Assembly (NCBI RefSeq): GCF_001540865.1 | Contig: NC_033635.1 | Span: 4,769,214 to 4,833,213 of the forward strand | Reading direction: 5' to 3' | Length of the DNA stretch: 64,000 bases | Origin: Ananas comosus | Taxonomy: Eukaryota > Streptophyta > Magnoliopsida > Poales > Bromeliaceae | Part shown: positions 47,002 to 57,911 of the stretch, in pieces | Layout: each line of letters begins with the position of its first letter | How positions within the stretch are numbered: position 1 is the stretch's first letter | Position numbers and translations under genes: made by a program | The notes under the pieces: model-generated | What the model was told of the DNA's origin: nothing | The model's database searches: none | Seen by the model: only the letters and a program-made list of their open reading frames with translations

Positions 47002-47060
47002 TATTAACAACTCACAAACTTCACAAAGTACAGCATACAGTAACTTACGACACTAAAAAC

Positions 47061-47546
47061 TAGAGGCCTTGTTTGGGGATTTTTTTTAAGCAATCTTATA
47101 AAATTTTTAATTTGGATAAATAATTTCTTCAAAATTTATTTGGATAAATAAGTAAATAACCCTATTGTCGCTAATGTCAGTGCGATGCTAGAGTTAGAAA
47201 AGAAGGTGAATCGTCTACCGTATCTCGCCTTGGAAAAGAAAACCATTAATCATTCACCATTTCTTTCACTTTTTAAAAGCGGTGAATAATTTACCCTATT
47301 TCCTACTAACAGCCTCAAACACCCTAAACAACCTGTACAAACAACCCTGAAGTCCCCGACAACCCCATAAACCCGCATAACAGAAATGTCGTGAATGATT
47401 CACCATTTTTTAAGACGGTGAATCATTTATTGTTTTCAGTTAATTTATATAGCAATAATAGGATCATTTGCCCAAACAAAAATTTCAAAAGGATATTTCA
47501 TCACACTAAAAATTTTATAAGATAATTTTTTTAACAAAGTCCCCTA
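47061..47546. mobile_element. Possible Harbinger-like element carrying GGTGAATGATT boxes
   Basis: Imperfect inverted ends: 'aggccttgtttgggga' with 'aatcttataaaattttt' on the left, inverse 'aaaattttataagataattt' and 'acaaagtcccc' on the right, both bordered by CTAG. The centre repeats 'ggtgaat(c/g)att(c/t)accat' boxes several times. The class assignment is weak. Confidence 0.45.
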
Positions 47547-49139
47547 GTTTGGTATTGTTACCATTTTAAGTTTTCATAATCAAAAAATCTATACAAGTGG
47601 ATGTGCCGATTTGCAACCCTTGTCATTATTATTTGCTTGCATGCAATGCAGCCCAACCAGCAGATTGAAAGCATCTTCAAATGAAAAAAAAAAAAGAGCA
47701 AAAAAAAGTGTTACAGCTAATTTATACTTTATGTTGCCCAACAAAACTTGTAGATGTATAGGCTCCACCATCTAGTGGAATATTCTATAGCATAAGATAT
47801 GTGCTTTAAAATACAAATTCAAAAAAAGAAAAGCACCAATACCAAATGGCCAAAGAGTTTTCACTTTCAACAAGCAGAGAGAATGACTAAAATGATCCTC
47901 AAAAATCGCAAGGTATATAGCATAATAGCCAAACTTTATAGTAAAAAGAATGGAAAACAACATTTCCCAGCTGAGAGCAATGGTCTCAGGGGGCAAATCT
48001 AAGTCCACCTCAACTAATTGAACAGCTTAAGCGACAAAGACTGACCAAAACTGCAGCATTAACATGTTATAATGCTAAAGAAAAATTTAAAATCTGCACA
48101 ACAATTTGCAAATAACACAACACAGAAGAGAGCATCTTCCAACCAATACTACAACTGCGAGGACAAGGACCTAATGAATTGTCAAACAGATAAATTAGAA
48201 TAACAAGCACACAAACATATCTACATTTGTCTTGTAAATAGAAACAGTAAAGAGAATAGGAATTTGCATGAGTTGTGCAAGAACAGTTCTAAAATAAGAC
48301 AATTTCAGTGACATACTGGTAAGGAACAGACCCATATGAAAATCTGCACACTGATGAAATCTAAATTGTGACTAGAGTTGCCAAAGAGCATGCAGCTAAC
48401 AAGCTCTCAAGCTCAGCTTGCTTTCAGCGCAGATTGTGCTTGCTTGTTTATTAAATGAGCTGAGAGACCAAACCAAGTTTCGAGTGCAACGCATTAATTG
48501 AGCAGAGCACTCGAGCTTGGCTAAGAATAGCTTGATATTACTACATAAAATAGTTAGTACCTAGCATCAAAAAAAGTTTATAACCAGAGGTTAGTAAGTT
48601 ACTTCCCTGTAGCTTAGGGTCGTCGACTCATGATCCCGTGGGCATACTAAAAAATTTCTGTTATTTTTTCGTGCTCTCAAGCTATGTGGCTCTCAGCAAA
48701 GCAACCATTAATAAGGAAAAAGTAATCCTTCTTCCATAGCAAGCCATCAATCCAAGTTCCAGCCATCTTGGAAATTTGATGAGGCTCGAGATCAACCTAT
48801 TCCAACTTGAACTCAGCTTGAGCAGACCCTTGGTAAATTTGAGATGAGCAGAGCTCATCCCAGCTTGCTCCAGCTGAACTAGTTTACACCCCTCACTGCA
48901 ACAGAAAGCAGCTTGAATAATAGGTCTTCACCTGCTATTCGATTATCGAAGAAGCGTAGCTTGTGCGGAAAGCATGCTTCACATAAACCAACCGCCTAAT
49001 AAATGAGACAGACTAGTGTGACAGAAATCTATGCTGGCAATAACAAGACCAGCGCAAGGTGGGCTGCGCATAGTGCAACAAAAGATCTCCGGCCTCAATG
49101 CACACCAAATAAAAATTAAGCTTACATCCGGTCACCAGG
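47547..49139. other. Intergenic DNA
   Basis: No gene recognised. 48390-48890 contains repeated 'gagctcgag'/'cagcttg' phrases from a decayed repeat. Hydrophobic short ORFs (47589-48008) have no family features. Confidence 0.4.
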
Positions 49140-49460
49140 CACTATGTAGAAGGGTTTTTGGCCAACTAAGCCTACACTATGTTTTAATTGTAAGAGGTGA
49201 ATGATTTACCGCTTCGCTTTCTATAAGCGGTAAATCATTCACCGCGTTTACCACATATTTTCTATATACAAACTCCAAAGAATGTATAACATTGAGCACT
49301 AAAAATAATTTTAACGTTTTTAAGAAAGCGGTGAATGATTCACAGTATTTAGAAAGCAGTGATCATTCACTGCATAAGCCTATTTTATAAATAAATTTTC
49401 GAAAGGCTAATTTTATAATTATAATACTTTTAGGTCTATTAATTAAAAAAATTCTTACGT
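49140..49460. repeat. Hairpin-bearing repeat, copy 3
   Basis: Related in inverted orientation to the tandem pair at 35640-36385 ('taagcctattttataaataa', 'gctaattttataattataat'). It contains a perfect 19-bp hairpin, GGTGAATGATTTACCGCTT, loop of 10, then the exact inverse, at 49196-49243, plus a second, weaker 'gcggtgaatgattcac...cagtgatcattcactgc' pair. Confidence 0.6.
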
Positions 49461-49927
49461 AGAAAACTAGATTGTTTCAAATTATGAAGCCTGAATTGCT
49501 AATTTGGGCTAGACACAGGACTTAGACAAGGGATGACTAAATAGAAGCTATCGCATTTCCTGCCTAATTTTCGACAGATTTGACTGAAACAAAGAGCATT
49601 CACCAATTCATCTACTGAAAAAATATAATTAAAAAGGACCAGGACAAATTGAAAAATAAAATAAGATAAAAGGCTAACATTTGAGTACTTGTCAGGGAAT
49701 ATATAACGGCATAATCTTAGTTCTATACAGAGAAACAAAAGTCTAGAAAACAAACAGCACTTTCTGCTGTGTAAGACAGCAAAGTTCATGTCTAAAAGAC
49801 GTAAACAGCGAATTACAAAATCAGAGTGCAAGAGCTAGCTCAAGGTTGCTTTACAACTACTATTCACTGTTGAAAGTTAGAAGGGGGAACCAAAAAAAAA
49901 AAAAAAGAGCTTGCCACTTCTTCCATT

Positions 49928-52900
49928 CTACCGGTAAGATGGTGCATAAGGCATTGTCGCACCAGAGAGTGAGTAAGGGGCATAAGCCCCCGACCTATCA
50001 TAAAGCCGAGGGCCCATGAGGGGCTCAGCAGGGTAGGGTAGTGGCCTTGCAGAGTGGCCTCCATCTGCTCCGTAAGGAGCATTACCAGAAAGACTCGGAC
50101 CCGCAACATCAAAAGCATATCTACTTGAAGCCATCCCATAAGACCCGACCAAACCCAGATAATGAGATTGATCAGTCGAAACCAACTGAGGCTGACTCGC
50201 AATTACTGGGGGTCTATACTCAGAAGGAGCAGCAGCAGCAGCATGCGGAACAGCATTCAATGGCCGAGGTCGAGGCCGCTTATTTGACTGCTGCTGCTGC
50301 AGATTCTGAGCATTCGAGCTCAAGGGGAAAGCAGCAGCTGGTGCAGCTCGCTTCTTACCCGCCTTTTGCTCCTCCAACTGCATTATCCGCTTCGCAAGAT
50401 TCGCACTCGGATATTCCGATTCTAGGCTGTACTCTTCGATGGCCTTAACCACCTCTTTAAGAGCAAGTATATCTTTGGAAATTGCCCCATTCTGTGCCAG
50501 ATAATAAGCAAAAGTGGGACAGTGGGACTTAACACACTAAATTTAATCGTAGCGTGCAAAAAAGTCATACCTGAGCCTTAAGCGAATTGTTTCCTTTCTT
50601 ACGGATTTCCTGAGCCTCTTTTCTGCACTCCTTCAAGTAACTTTTCAACAGGGTCACTGGAGGATATTTGTCCATTAAATTAAGAGCACGAACAAATTTA
50701 ATAACTTCAACTTGTCTGCCCTTATTGCTCATTTTCCGGATGAAATCTGTTATAAGAAAAAAAAAATTTCTAGTACACGTCAAGCTTCCGCATGAATTGG
50801 ACTATTAAGAGCTATCAAAATGACAGGTACAATTGGATAATATTTAAGAGACTGAAGATAACTAAAAGACTAGCTAGAGTCCTAGCAAATGGTGACAATT
50901 AGAATAAGTGGAAGGAGTGCCAGCATTAAAAAGTCAACAAAATTGCAGAGTAACAGTGCAGATACACAGAAGACTCGGCGCCTATGGATGTTTATTTTAT
51001 TAGGTATCAACTTTGATCAGCTAATAAACAAAAGAATATGCATGATTCTAAACCACAGAGCCAAAACCAAGCTCAGCAAATAAACGAGGCAGATGGTAGG
51101 ACAAAAAGTCGGAAAGAAATCGGGAAAAGACAGCAATCAAAATCAAGCATTTACCATGATGTTGTTCCCTTGCTGGATGCAACAACCACTACAAGGAAGC
51201 AACAATAAAGAACGACTGTACAATAACAGGGGACAAAGACAACTATGCTTTCAGATATATGAAACTTAACAAAACAAAGGTTGGCTATAGGCTTTTTTTT
51301 TTTGGTTTTCTCCCAGATTAGACAAAAGGTAACACTGCATCACCCAAAAACCCACAAATTGTATAGCAAAAAATGTCGCAACTGACAAATATACCAAATG
51401 AATGAAAATATACCAAAAACCTCAATTGCAACATACAGCAAGCCAAAAGTTAATGCGTTTGAAAGAAGGGAAAAAAAAACAGTAGGACAGAAAATAAACA
51501 TATAGAAAACAATAATGCGGTTATGGAAACATACTAAATTACACACGGTAATTAACTATTCTTAACTATATTTGCTCAGGTACTAGAGCACTGTAAGCTA
51601 ATAATGAGCAACCAAATGTCCCTAAGTAAAAAGGTACTTTTAAACTGCAATATATTAAAATAAACAATTACCTTAAAAGCTCGTGTACAGTATATAGACC
51701 TCAGAATTGCAGAATAACAGCATGGCAACAAAATGCCAATCAGTCCCGAAAGATGGTAATTTTGAGAAGTTGTCATCATAGGTCAAAATATGTATCAGAG
51801 AGAAAAAAATGGAATTTAAAACAAAAGGAAACCTACTATTTAAATGCTATTATATAAAGACCTCAGAATTGCAGAATAACAACATGGCAATGAAAGCCAA
51901 TCAGTCCCAAAAGATGGTAAGATTGAAAGTTATCATCATAGGTCCACAGGTGTTAAAATAAAAAAAAAATAAATCAAAACAAAAAGGACATCCTCCTACC
52001 AGGACTGAATACGACAGAATAAGCAGAGGGCATTTAAATAGTACACTACAACGACCTCAGAATTGCAGAATAACAGCATGGCAATGAAATGCCTATCAGT
52101 CCCGAAAGATGGCTCATTTGGAAAAGATATCATCATAGGTCAACAGATGTTGAGAAAAATAATCAACTAGAATTAGATTGAAGGGAAAAAAAAATCATTT
52201 GTTTCAGTACTAAATGAAACCTCATCAAAAGAGTTTATAGACACCATACAGTGTATAGACCTCAGAATCACAGAATAACAGCATGGCACTGAAATACCAA
52301 TCAGTCCCGAAAGATGGTATGTCTGAAAAAGTTATCATCATTGGCCCATATATGTCAAGAAATGATATAAACAATAAAGAAAAAGAAGAAAAACATATTC
52401 TTCTCCATACAAAAAGAATATGTCATGTAAATTAATTAACAAATGAAAGATAAAAAAAATAAAGACGCAAAAGGTAGGATAAAGGACATGATTCATGCAG
52501 GTAGGAGGAAGGTGCCCATACTCCTAACAGAAATATAAAACAAACACCGAAAGCATGCTAATTTAAGGAGTTCCATATTAAAAAAAAAATAAAAAAATAA
52601 AAAGAACATAGCAATGTAAGATGCGGCTAAAAACTGAAACACATTCCATTCTTCAACGAACTTCTAATTACATCACTTCATAAAACGCATAGTAAATATG
52701 ACACCCATATGATGGACAAAACAGCAAAAAAAAAAAGAAGATCAGAGAACATGAATAAACAACTTTGTAAATATTAATGTAAACATGGTAAATAAACAAG
52801 AATGAGGATATTATATACTATATGAACATGCAGATCTAGAATACCATTCATGAAATATTCACTTATTTACACCAAAACCCGACTTGGCCATACTAGATCC

Positions 52901-53642
52901 TTTCCACACAGCTAGACTACATATCCAACACACACCAATTTGCAGTGCAAATATCAACACAGGAAGGATAATACAGTAGAACAATACTAAATACGCAATT
53001 CACACATAAAAAGGGTAAGTAACAGTTAGTTAGAAATACTCTACTTGAAAACCTGACCAGGAATCATATTTTTTAAATCTGTAAAACGCAACATGCTCTT
53101 ACCGGGCATGCTTTCCTCAAGGCCAAGACCCTTGAAGATGTCGGCAGTTCTCTTCTTCCGAGACATAGAAACAACAAGATCCAACACCTCACCCACATCG
53201 AATTCCTTTGCCAACCTAAAAGAAGCCAAGAGCTGCAAAAAGCGCATAACCACGGCTTGGTTCTCCCCACCTGCGGCGGCGATCTTACTCTTCCACTCCA
53301 CCGCCACCTTCTTTGCTTCTTCCCTAACCAAAGGCTTGATCTCAGGGGCCAAAACTTGGAGGCGCTCCAAGAGACTAAGACAGGTTCGCCGCGCCGGCTC
53401 GACAGCCCCGTCATTCTCCGCGTCCGATTTCGCAGATTTCGCACTGTCGGAGACGTGCAAAGCGTCGAGAACCAGCTTAGCTGGATCTGGCGCAGATAGG
53501 AGAGCCGCATCGAGATCCTTCCGGATCTCCGGCATGTCACTCCGATTCTCAAAAATGTACGAAAGGAATCCCTTTGCGTCCATTGCGGCGCAAAGGGATT
53601 TGAGTTGGGGGAAGTGATCACCACCCTTGTATTCGGTCACAA

Positions 53643-53673
<31 letters not shown>

Positions 53674-53727
53674 AGAAGGGGCCGAAGCGGTCGCCGGAGC
53701 CGCCGAAACAAGCGGCGCCGCTGATGA

Positions 53728-53759
<32 letters not shown>

Positions 53760-53955
53760 ATCTCGCTTCGAGCTCCTTAAGGCGATCGGTAATGGACCGC
53801 TCGATCGAGGCGAAGTGGTCCTCGAGGTCCTTCCACTTGAAAGTGAAGAAGGAGAGGGTGGAGGAGAAGGATTCGAGGGCCGCGAAGGCCTTGCGAAGCT
53901 CCTCCTTCTTCGCGGGGATGGCTCCCATGGCTGCCTTGATCTCAGGCGTCGCCAT
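49928..53955 (-). CDS. FRIGIDA-like protein (FRL3-type), three exons
   Basis: Member of the plant FRIGIDA superfamily; in Arabidopsis, FRI and FRL proteins scaffold chromatin and transcription complexes (flowering-time control at FLC), but most monocot members have no assigned role. Exons on the minus strand: 53955-53103, 50746-50571, 50491-49928, joining to 531 codons (530 aa). The splice joins restore SMPG|DFIRKM and SLKAQ|NGAIS. Order: N-terminal coiled coil (KWKDLEDHFASIERSI), two poly-alanine runs of about 10 each around residues 70-110, the FRIGIDA core (FPQLKSLCAAMDAKGF, DPAKLVLDAL, RRTCLSLLERL, VVMRFLQLLASF, FKGLGLEESMPG, YPPVTLLKSYLKECRKEA), IEEYSLESEYPSANLAKRI, a basic KKR/KRPRPR stretch (probable nuclear signal) and a Pro/Tyr/Ala-rich tail. 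Core and tail look closest to Arabidopsis FRL3. The 2.4-kb intron 1 has a repeat array. Confidence 0.93.
51690..52350. repeat. Four-copy repeat array in FRIGIDA-like intron 1
   Basis: A unit of about 95 bases ('gacctcagaattgcagaata', 'acagcatggca', 'aatcagtcccgaaagatgg', 'tatcatcatagg') recurs at about 51690, 51851, 52047 and 52255, spaced by 160-210 bases of variable AT-rich DNA. Confidence 0.8.
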
Positions 53956-53973
53956 ATCGACGGGAACAGGGCG

Positions 53974-54100
53974 AAAACCCTAACCCTAGCCGGGTCGAGG
54001 GAGGAGAAGAAACCCTAGAGCGATCCACGAGAAAGATCGGGAACGGAGAAAACCCTAACACTAACCCTAGATTTAAGCGGAAAAGAAATGAAACCCTAGA
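53974..54100 (+). promoter_or_regulatory. Telo-box cluster in the FRIGIDA-like 5' leader
   Basis: AAACCCTA-type motifs at 53974-53989 (AAAACCCTAACCCTAG), 54010-54018, 54049-54069 and 54091-54100, all on the plus strand, antisense to the gene. Such interstitial telomere motifs near plant start sites bind telobox/Myb-type proteins and help recruit Polycomb in Arabidopsis, and are common in genes of growing cells. Function here is inferred. Confidence 0.6.
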
Positions 54101-54156
54101 GAGCGATGAGATGCGAGCGACGGGGCCGAGGAAAAGGCGGAAGGATAGCAGGGGGA

Positions 54157-54164
54157 TACTTATA
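54157..54164 (-). promoter_or_regulatory. Likely TATA box of the FRIGIDA-like gene
   Basis: Minus strand reads CCTATAAGTATCC about 200 bases upstream of the start codon; transcription would begin near 54125, so the leader carries the telo-box cluster. Confidence 0.55.
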
Positions 54165-57100
54165 GGAGGGGAGAGGCTTGTTGTAGCCGTTGGATCGTCG
54201 CCGTACGGCTGTAGATTATTTGTGGTCGACCGTTAGTACCGCGTGAGATTTTAGGGCAACCTTTTGACTACGGTGCAAATGGATCCGGAGCGGCGGAGCT
54301 CGTGCCTCGATCCGCCCCATATAGGGGGATAAGTGTATCGAGAACCCTCACCTATAAAGAGTTTTGAAATGAACCCTTTCATTTTTTATTTTTTATTTTT
54401 TATTTTTATTTTTTTGGTTAAGACATCTTGAGCTCTCAGTTATTTTATTTGGATTCTCGCAATTAGCTAAAACAGTTTTGGTTTAGATCTCTCACTCATA
54501 AATTTAATTAATTTTAACTTAGTTAATAAAAAATCATGCAGTTACCAAAAAAAAAAAAAAACTTAAAGTTGAGAGGGTGTAAATACATAAAAAATTAAAG
54601 TTAAAGGGGCTTGTTTCAAACTGACCTAATTGAATGATTTTGAAAGGTTTTTAATTCAAAGAATTTATTTTGGATAAAAAATAAATTTGTTAGTGCTACA
54701 TGATACTGCACAATTATTTATAACTTGGTATAACTAGGAATAAATTAGTCTAAAATTTTTAATCAATGTGATAAAGGACATTTTTTATATAATTCATTAA
54801 TTTATTAGGCAAAAATGATGTTGACAATTTTAAAAAAATATCGGCTATATTTTATAACTTTTGATGGGCACACTAAAAATTGCCCCTAGAATAGGCAACT
54901 ATATAAACTCCAATAGCCCAATTTGCTCATATAGATTACGGTTATAGTCTAGTAGCACTTGGTGGTATGCCTTGCTCGACACTAGGATACCAAATGCTCT
55001 AAAAGAGAAAATTGGTGCCGTGGGCGAGATCGATGTGGCTGCAAAGATGGAGAACCAAATTGGGGGTGCTGAGATTGGACTTGACCATAAGTACGCAGAT
55101 GGGAGAAGCGGTTAGGGAGTAAATTGGAAAACAAGTAAATAACAGGAACTAATAGTGCAATTAATCCCAAAGGTTAAAGATCTAATTGAGAAAAATAAAA
55201 AAGAAAATAATTCGGTATCAAAATAAAAATGGGATTAAGGTTGGTGACTAATAGTACAAATAACCTTTTCTTCTTCTTTTTTTTTGAAAGCGAAAAAAAT
55301 CTAGTTTTTGCAAGAAACTAAAAGAGAATAAAATCAGAGAGAAGAAAAAGAAAGTCCACAAATTAGCCCCAAAATAGGCGAAGAGGGGGGGGAAGACTTG
55401 TGCTCATTGGTCAACATGAACGAGCGAAGATGGTGTGGAAACTTTAATTATAACCAAAATAGAGTATAAAAGATGTTTCTTTCACTGATTGTTATTTTCT
55501 TCGGATTAGTGATTACAATTATTTTGCTTTAAATATAGCTTTTACTAGATATTTAGGCTTTGAGTACTTATGAGCAAAATTATCTTTCAAATGCATGAAT
55601 CTGTTTCTAATTTCAATTCCAATATGGGACTAAAAATCGAAAGCTTTTATTTCCTTAGGTAGCTCAATGAGATACTACTGCATGGTACGTATATACCATG
55701 ATGTGCTTTCACTATACTACTATCAATATTAGCAACATTTCGTTTAATGTATTACATCATCAAATTCGAGTCTCGGAATTTGTATGAATATATATGCTTC
55801 CTCTCTTTTTGTTGTTCTTTTTTATTTTTTATTCTTTTTTTTTTTTTTTGTCGCTCTTCTCCTACATTTTTTTCTTCTCCTCGTCATTTTCTCCTTTTAC
55901 TTTTTGAAAATATTAGAAGCTCATATATTAAATTCTGGTAAAGATAACAAAATTATGGAGGGAAGAACCTAATTGTAATAAATTTTAAAGATTGAAGAGT
56001 CAATTGGCAAAATAATAAAAAGGTTAGGAGCCCAATTGCTAAATCAAAAAAAAAAAGGGAACCAAAATGTAATTAACCGTTTTTATTGGATAAACTTTAG
56101 TTTGCTGCTCTATATATAGTTTAGTGCATTTTCACTTTACTTAATTTCTTGTGGTTCAAATTGTCATATTTAGATATTCTATAGTTTTATTTTTGTTTCA
56201 CTACAAGGATCTACCGTTAAATAGAGTTAGTAGGATAGTAAAGTGATACTTTTTATAAACCATAAGGTGATACATTATAAATTATAGTATGATAAATTAA
56301 TTAAATATTGTGTTGTACCGCTCTATAATTTTCAAAAAAATATATTTTACTATTTTGTTTGCCTTCGTTTAACAATAAATGCTTAATGTTAAAAACAATA
56401 ACATTACAGGATAATTAAGTGCAATATTTTGAGCTATAAAATTATTTTTTTTGTTAAAATGTAGGGAGACTACTCGACTATAGGCCATTTGATATGGCCC
56501 TCACGATATTTGTTTGTTTGATTGGGATGTTTGTAATTTTTAATTTTTCAGAGTTAAGTAATTTTAGCCAAAAATATTACGAATCTTCTCAAATTCATCC
56601 GTGATTATACCATATTTATCAACTTAAATTTTTTTTGCACATAAAACTAGATCAATTAGTGATTAATAACTAATAAAATCAATAAATTGAATAAATTATT
56701 TTGGGAGAAATGCTAATGCATTTCTTAAAAGCATACGAATAATTGTATATTCCTTTAAAATTGTAAAATAATGTGTGTATTTTTTTCAAATTTTCCACAC
56801 ATTGCATAATACTATTTTATTAGCTTATCATCATTTATTTATCAAATTTCTTTCCTCTTTCCTTCATTTCATTCTTTTTGTTTACATATCCATCATAAAC
56901 TCAAAACAAGTAAACAAATGCTATAAATAATAAGACAAGTTAAAAAAAAGGATTGGATTGAGGTTATTGTAGGATTACAACCCAAATTGGACTGTAATCT
57001 AGCATAACGCTCCTTTTTAGTTAATCGTGATATTCTTGGCAACTGCGGAAAAAAGAATTGTAACAAATGAGTAATGGAAAGTTATTGCAAGAGTATTTTT

Positions 57101-57911
57101 TATATGGTATTGAAAATTTAGAAGGATATACAGATTAGTTTAAAATTTAATAAGATATATCAATTATTTTTAAACATTTAAGAGATACACTAGAATTTAT
57201 CCCAATTATTTTTTACCTAACTAAGTATAAAAATTAAGATAAAAAGGTTTGAAAATTGCAAGAGTTCAATAAAAAATAATAAAGTTAAGAGGTCTATTTT
57301 GGAATGACTTACAGTTGAGAAGGACTCCATACATTTCTACTGATATTTGCATTTAAGAAAATGCTAAAGATGCAACCCAAAAAGGGTTACACAATTTAAC
57401 CGCCAAAAGTTTTAATACAGAAAAATGATTGTATATTATCCACATACACGTTACACTGGACAATAGAAAGTCAACGAAATATTTTACATGGATGTATTAA
57501 ACTATTTATCATGTTCATCTACTAATATTAAATGTAATAAATTATTTACTGTATTTATCTAAATAGTATTTGAATATAGTAAACGAATTATCATATATAA
57601 GTGGTATTATATCTCGATAAAATTTAGAAAAGATAATAAATCGTCTATTGTATCTATGAAAATATTCTCTTGTTTGTTACTATTGCTATCTAGTGTGTTT
57701 CTGGACTTCAAATTTTTATTTAAGTTTAAGCATGGAATAAAAAAGTTAAGGGGGCCAATTGCCAAATCAAAAGAAAAATTAATTTTATTTTATATGGATT
57801 TTAGAGTGGTGGTGGGGGGGAGGGGGGCGGGGGTCGTCCTCCCTCTCTCCGTCCTACTGCGAACGCAATAAAAATCCCACCTTTGCTCGCTCACATTGCT
57901 TAGGAGTTATT
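54165..57911. other. AT-rich intergenic DNA
   Basis: No gene recognised over 3.7 kb. About 56090-56345 has decayed family-B-like phrases ('tgtggttcaaattgtcat', 'ccataaggtgatacatta'). The last 100 bases before the PPR start are the likely PPR promoter and leader; no convincing TATA box was seen. Confidence 0.45.

Noticed and set aside
51690..52350. CRISPR-like array
   Set aside because: Units are about 95 bases, imperfect, few, and within a plant intron; spacers are AT-rich repeats, not unique spacers.
53073..53983. Alternate-frame and antisense ORFs over FRIGIDA-like exon 1
   Set aside because: Shadows of a GC-rich exon; the FRIGIDA frame has recognisable motifs and matching splice sites.
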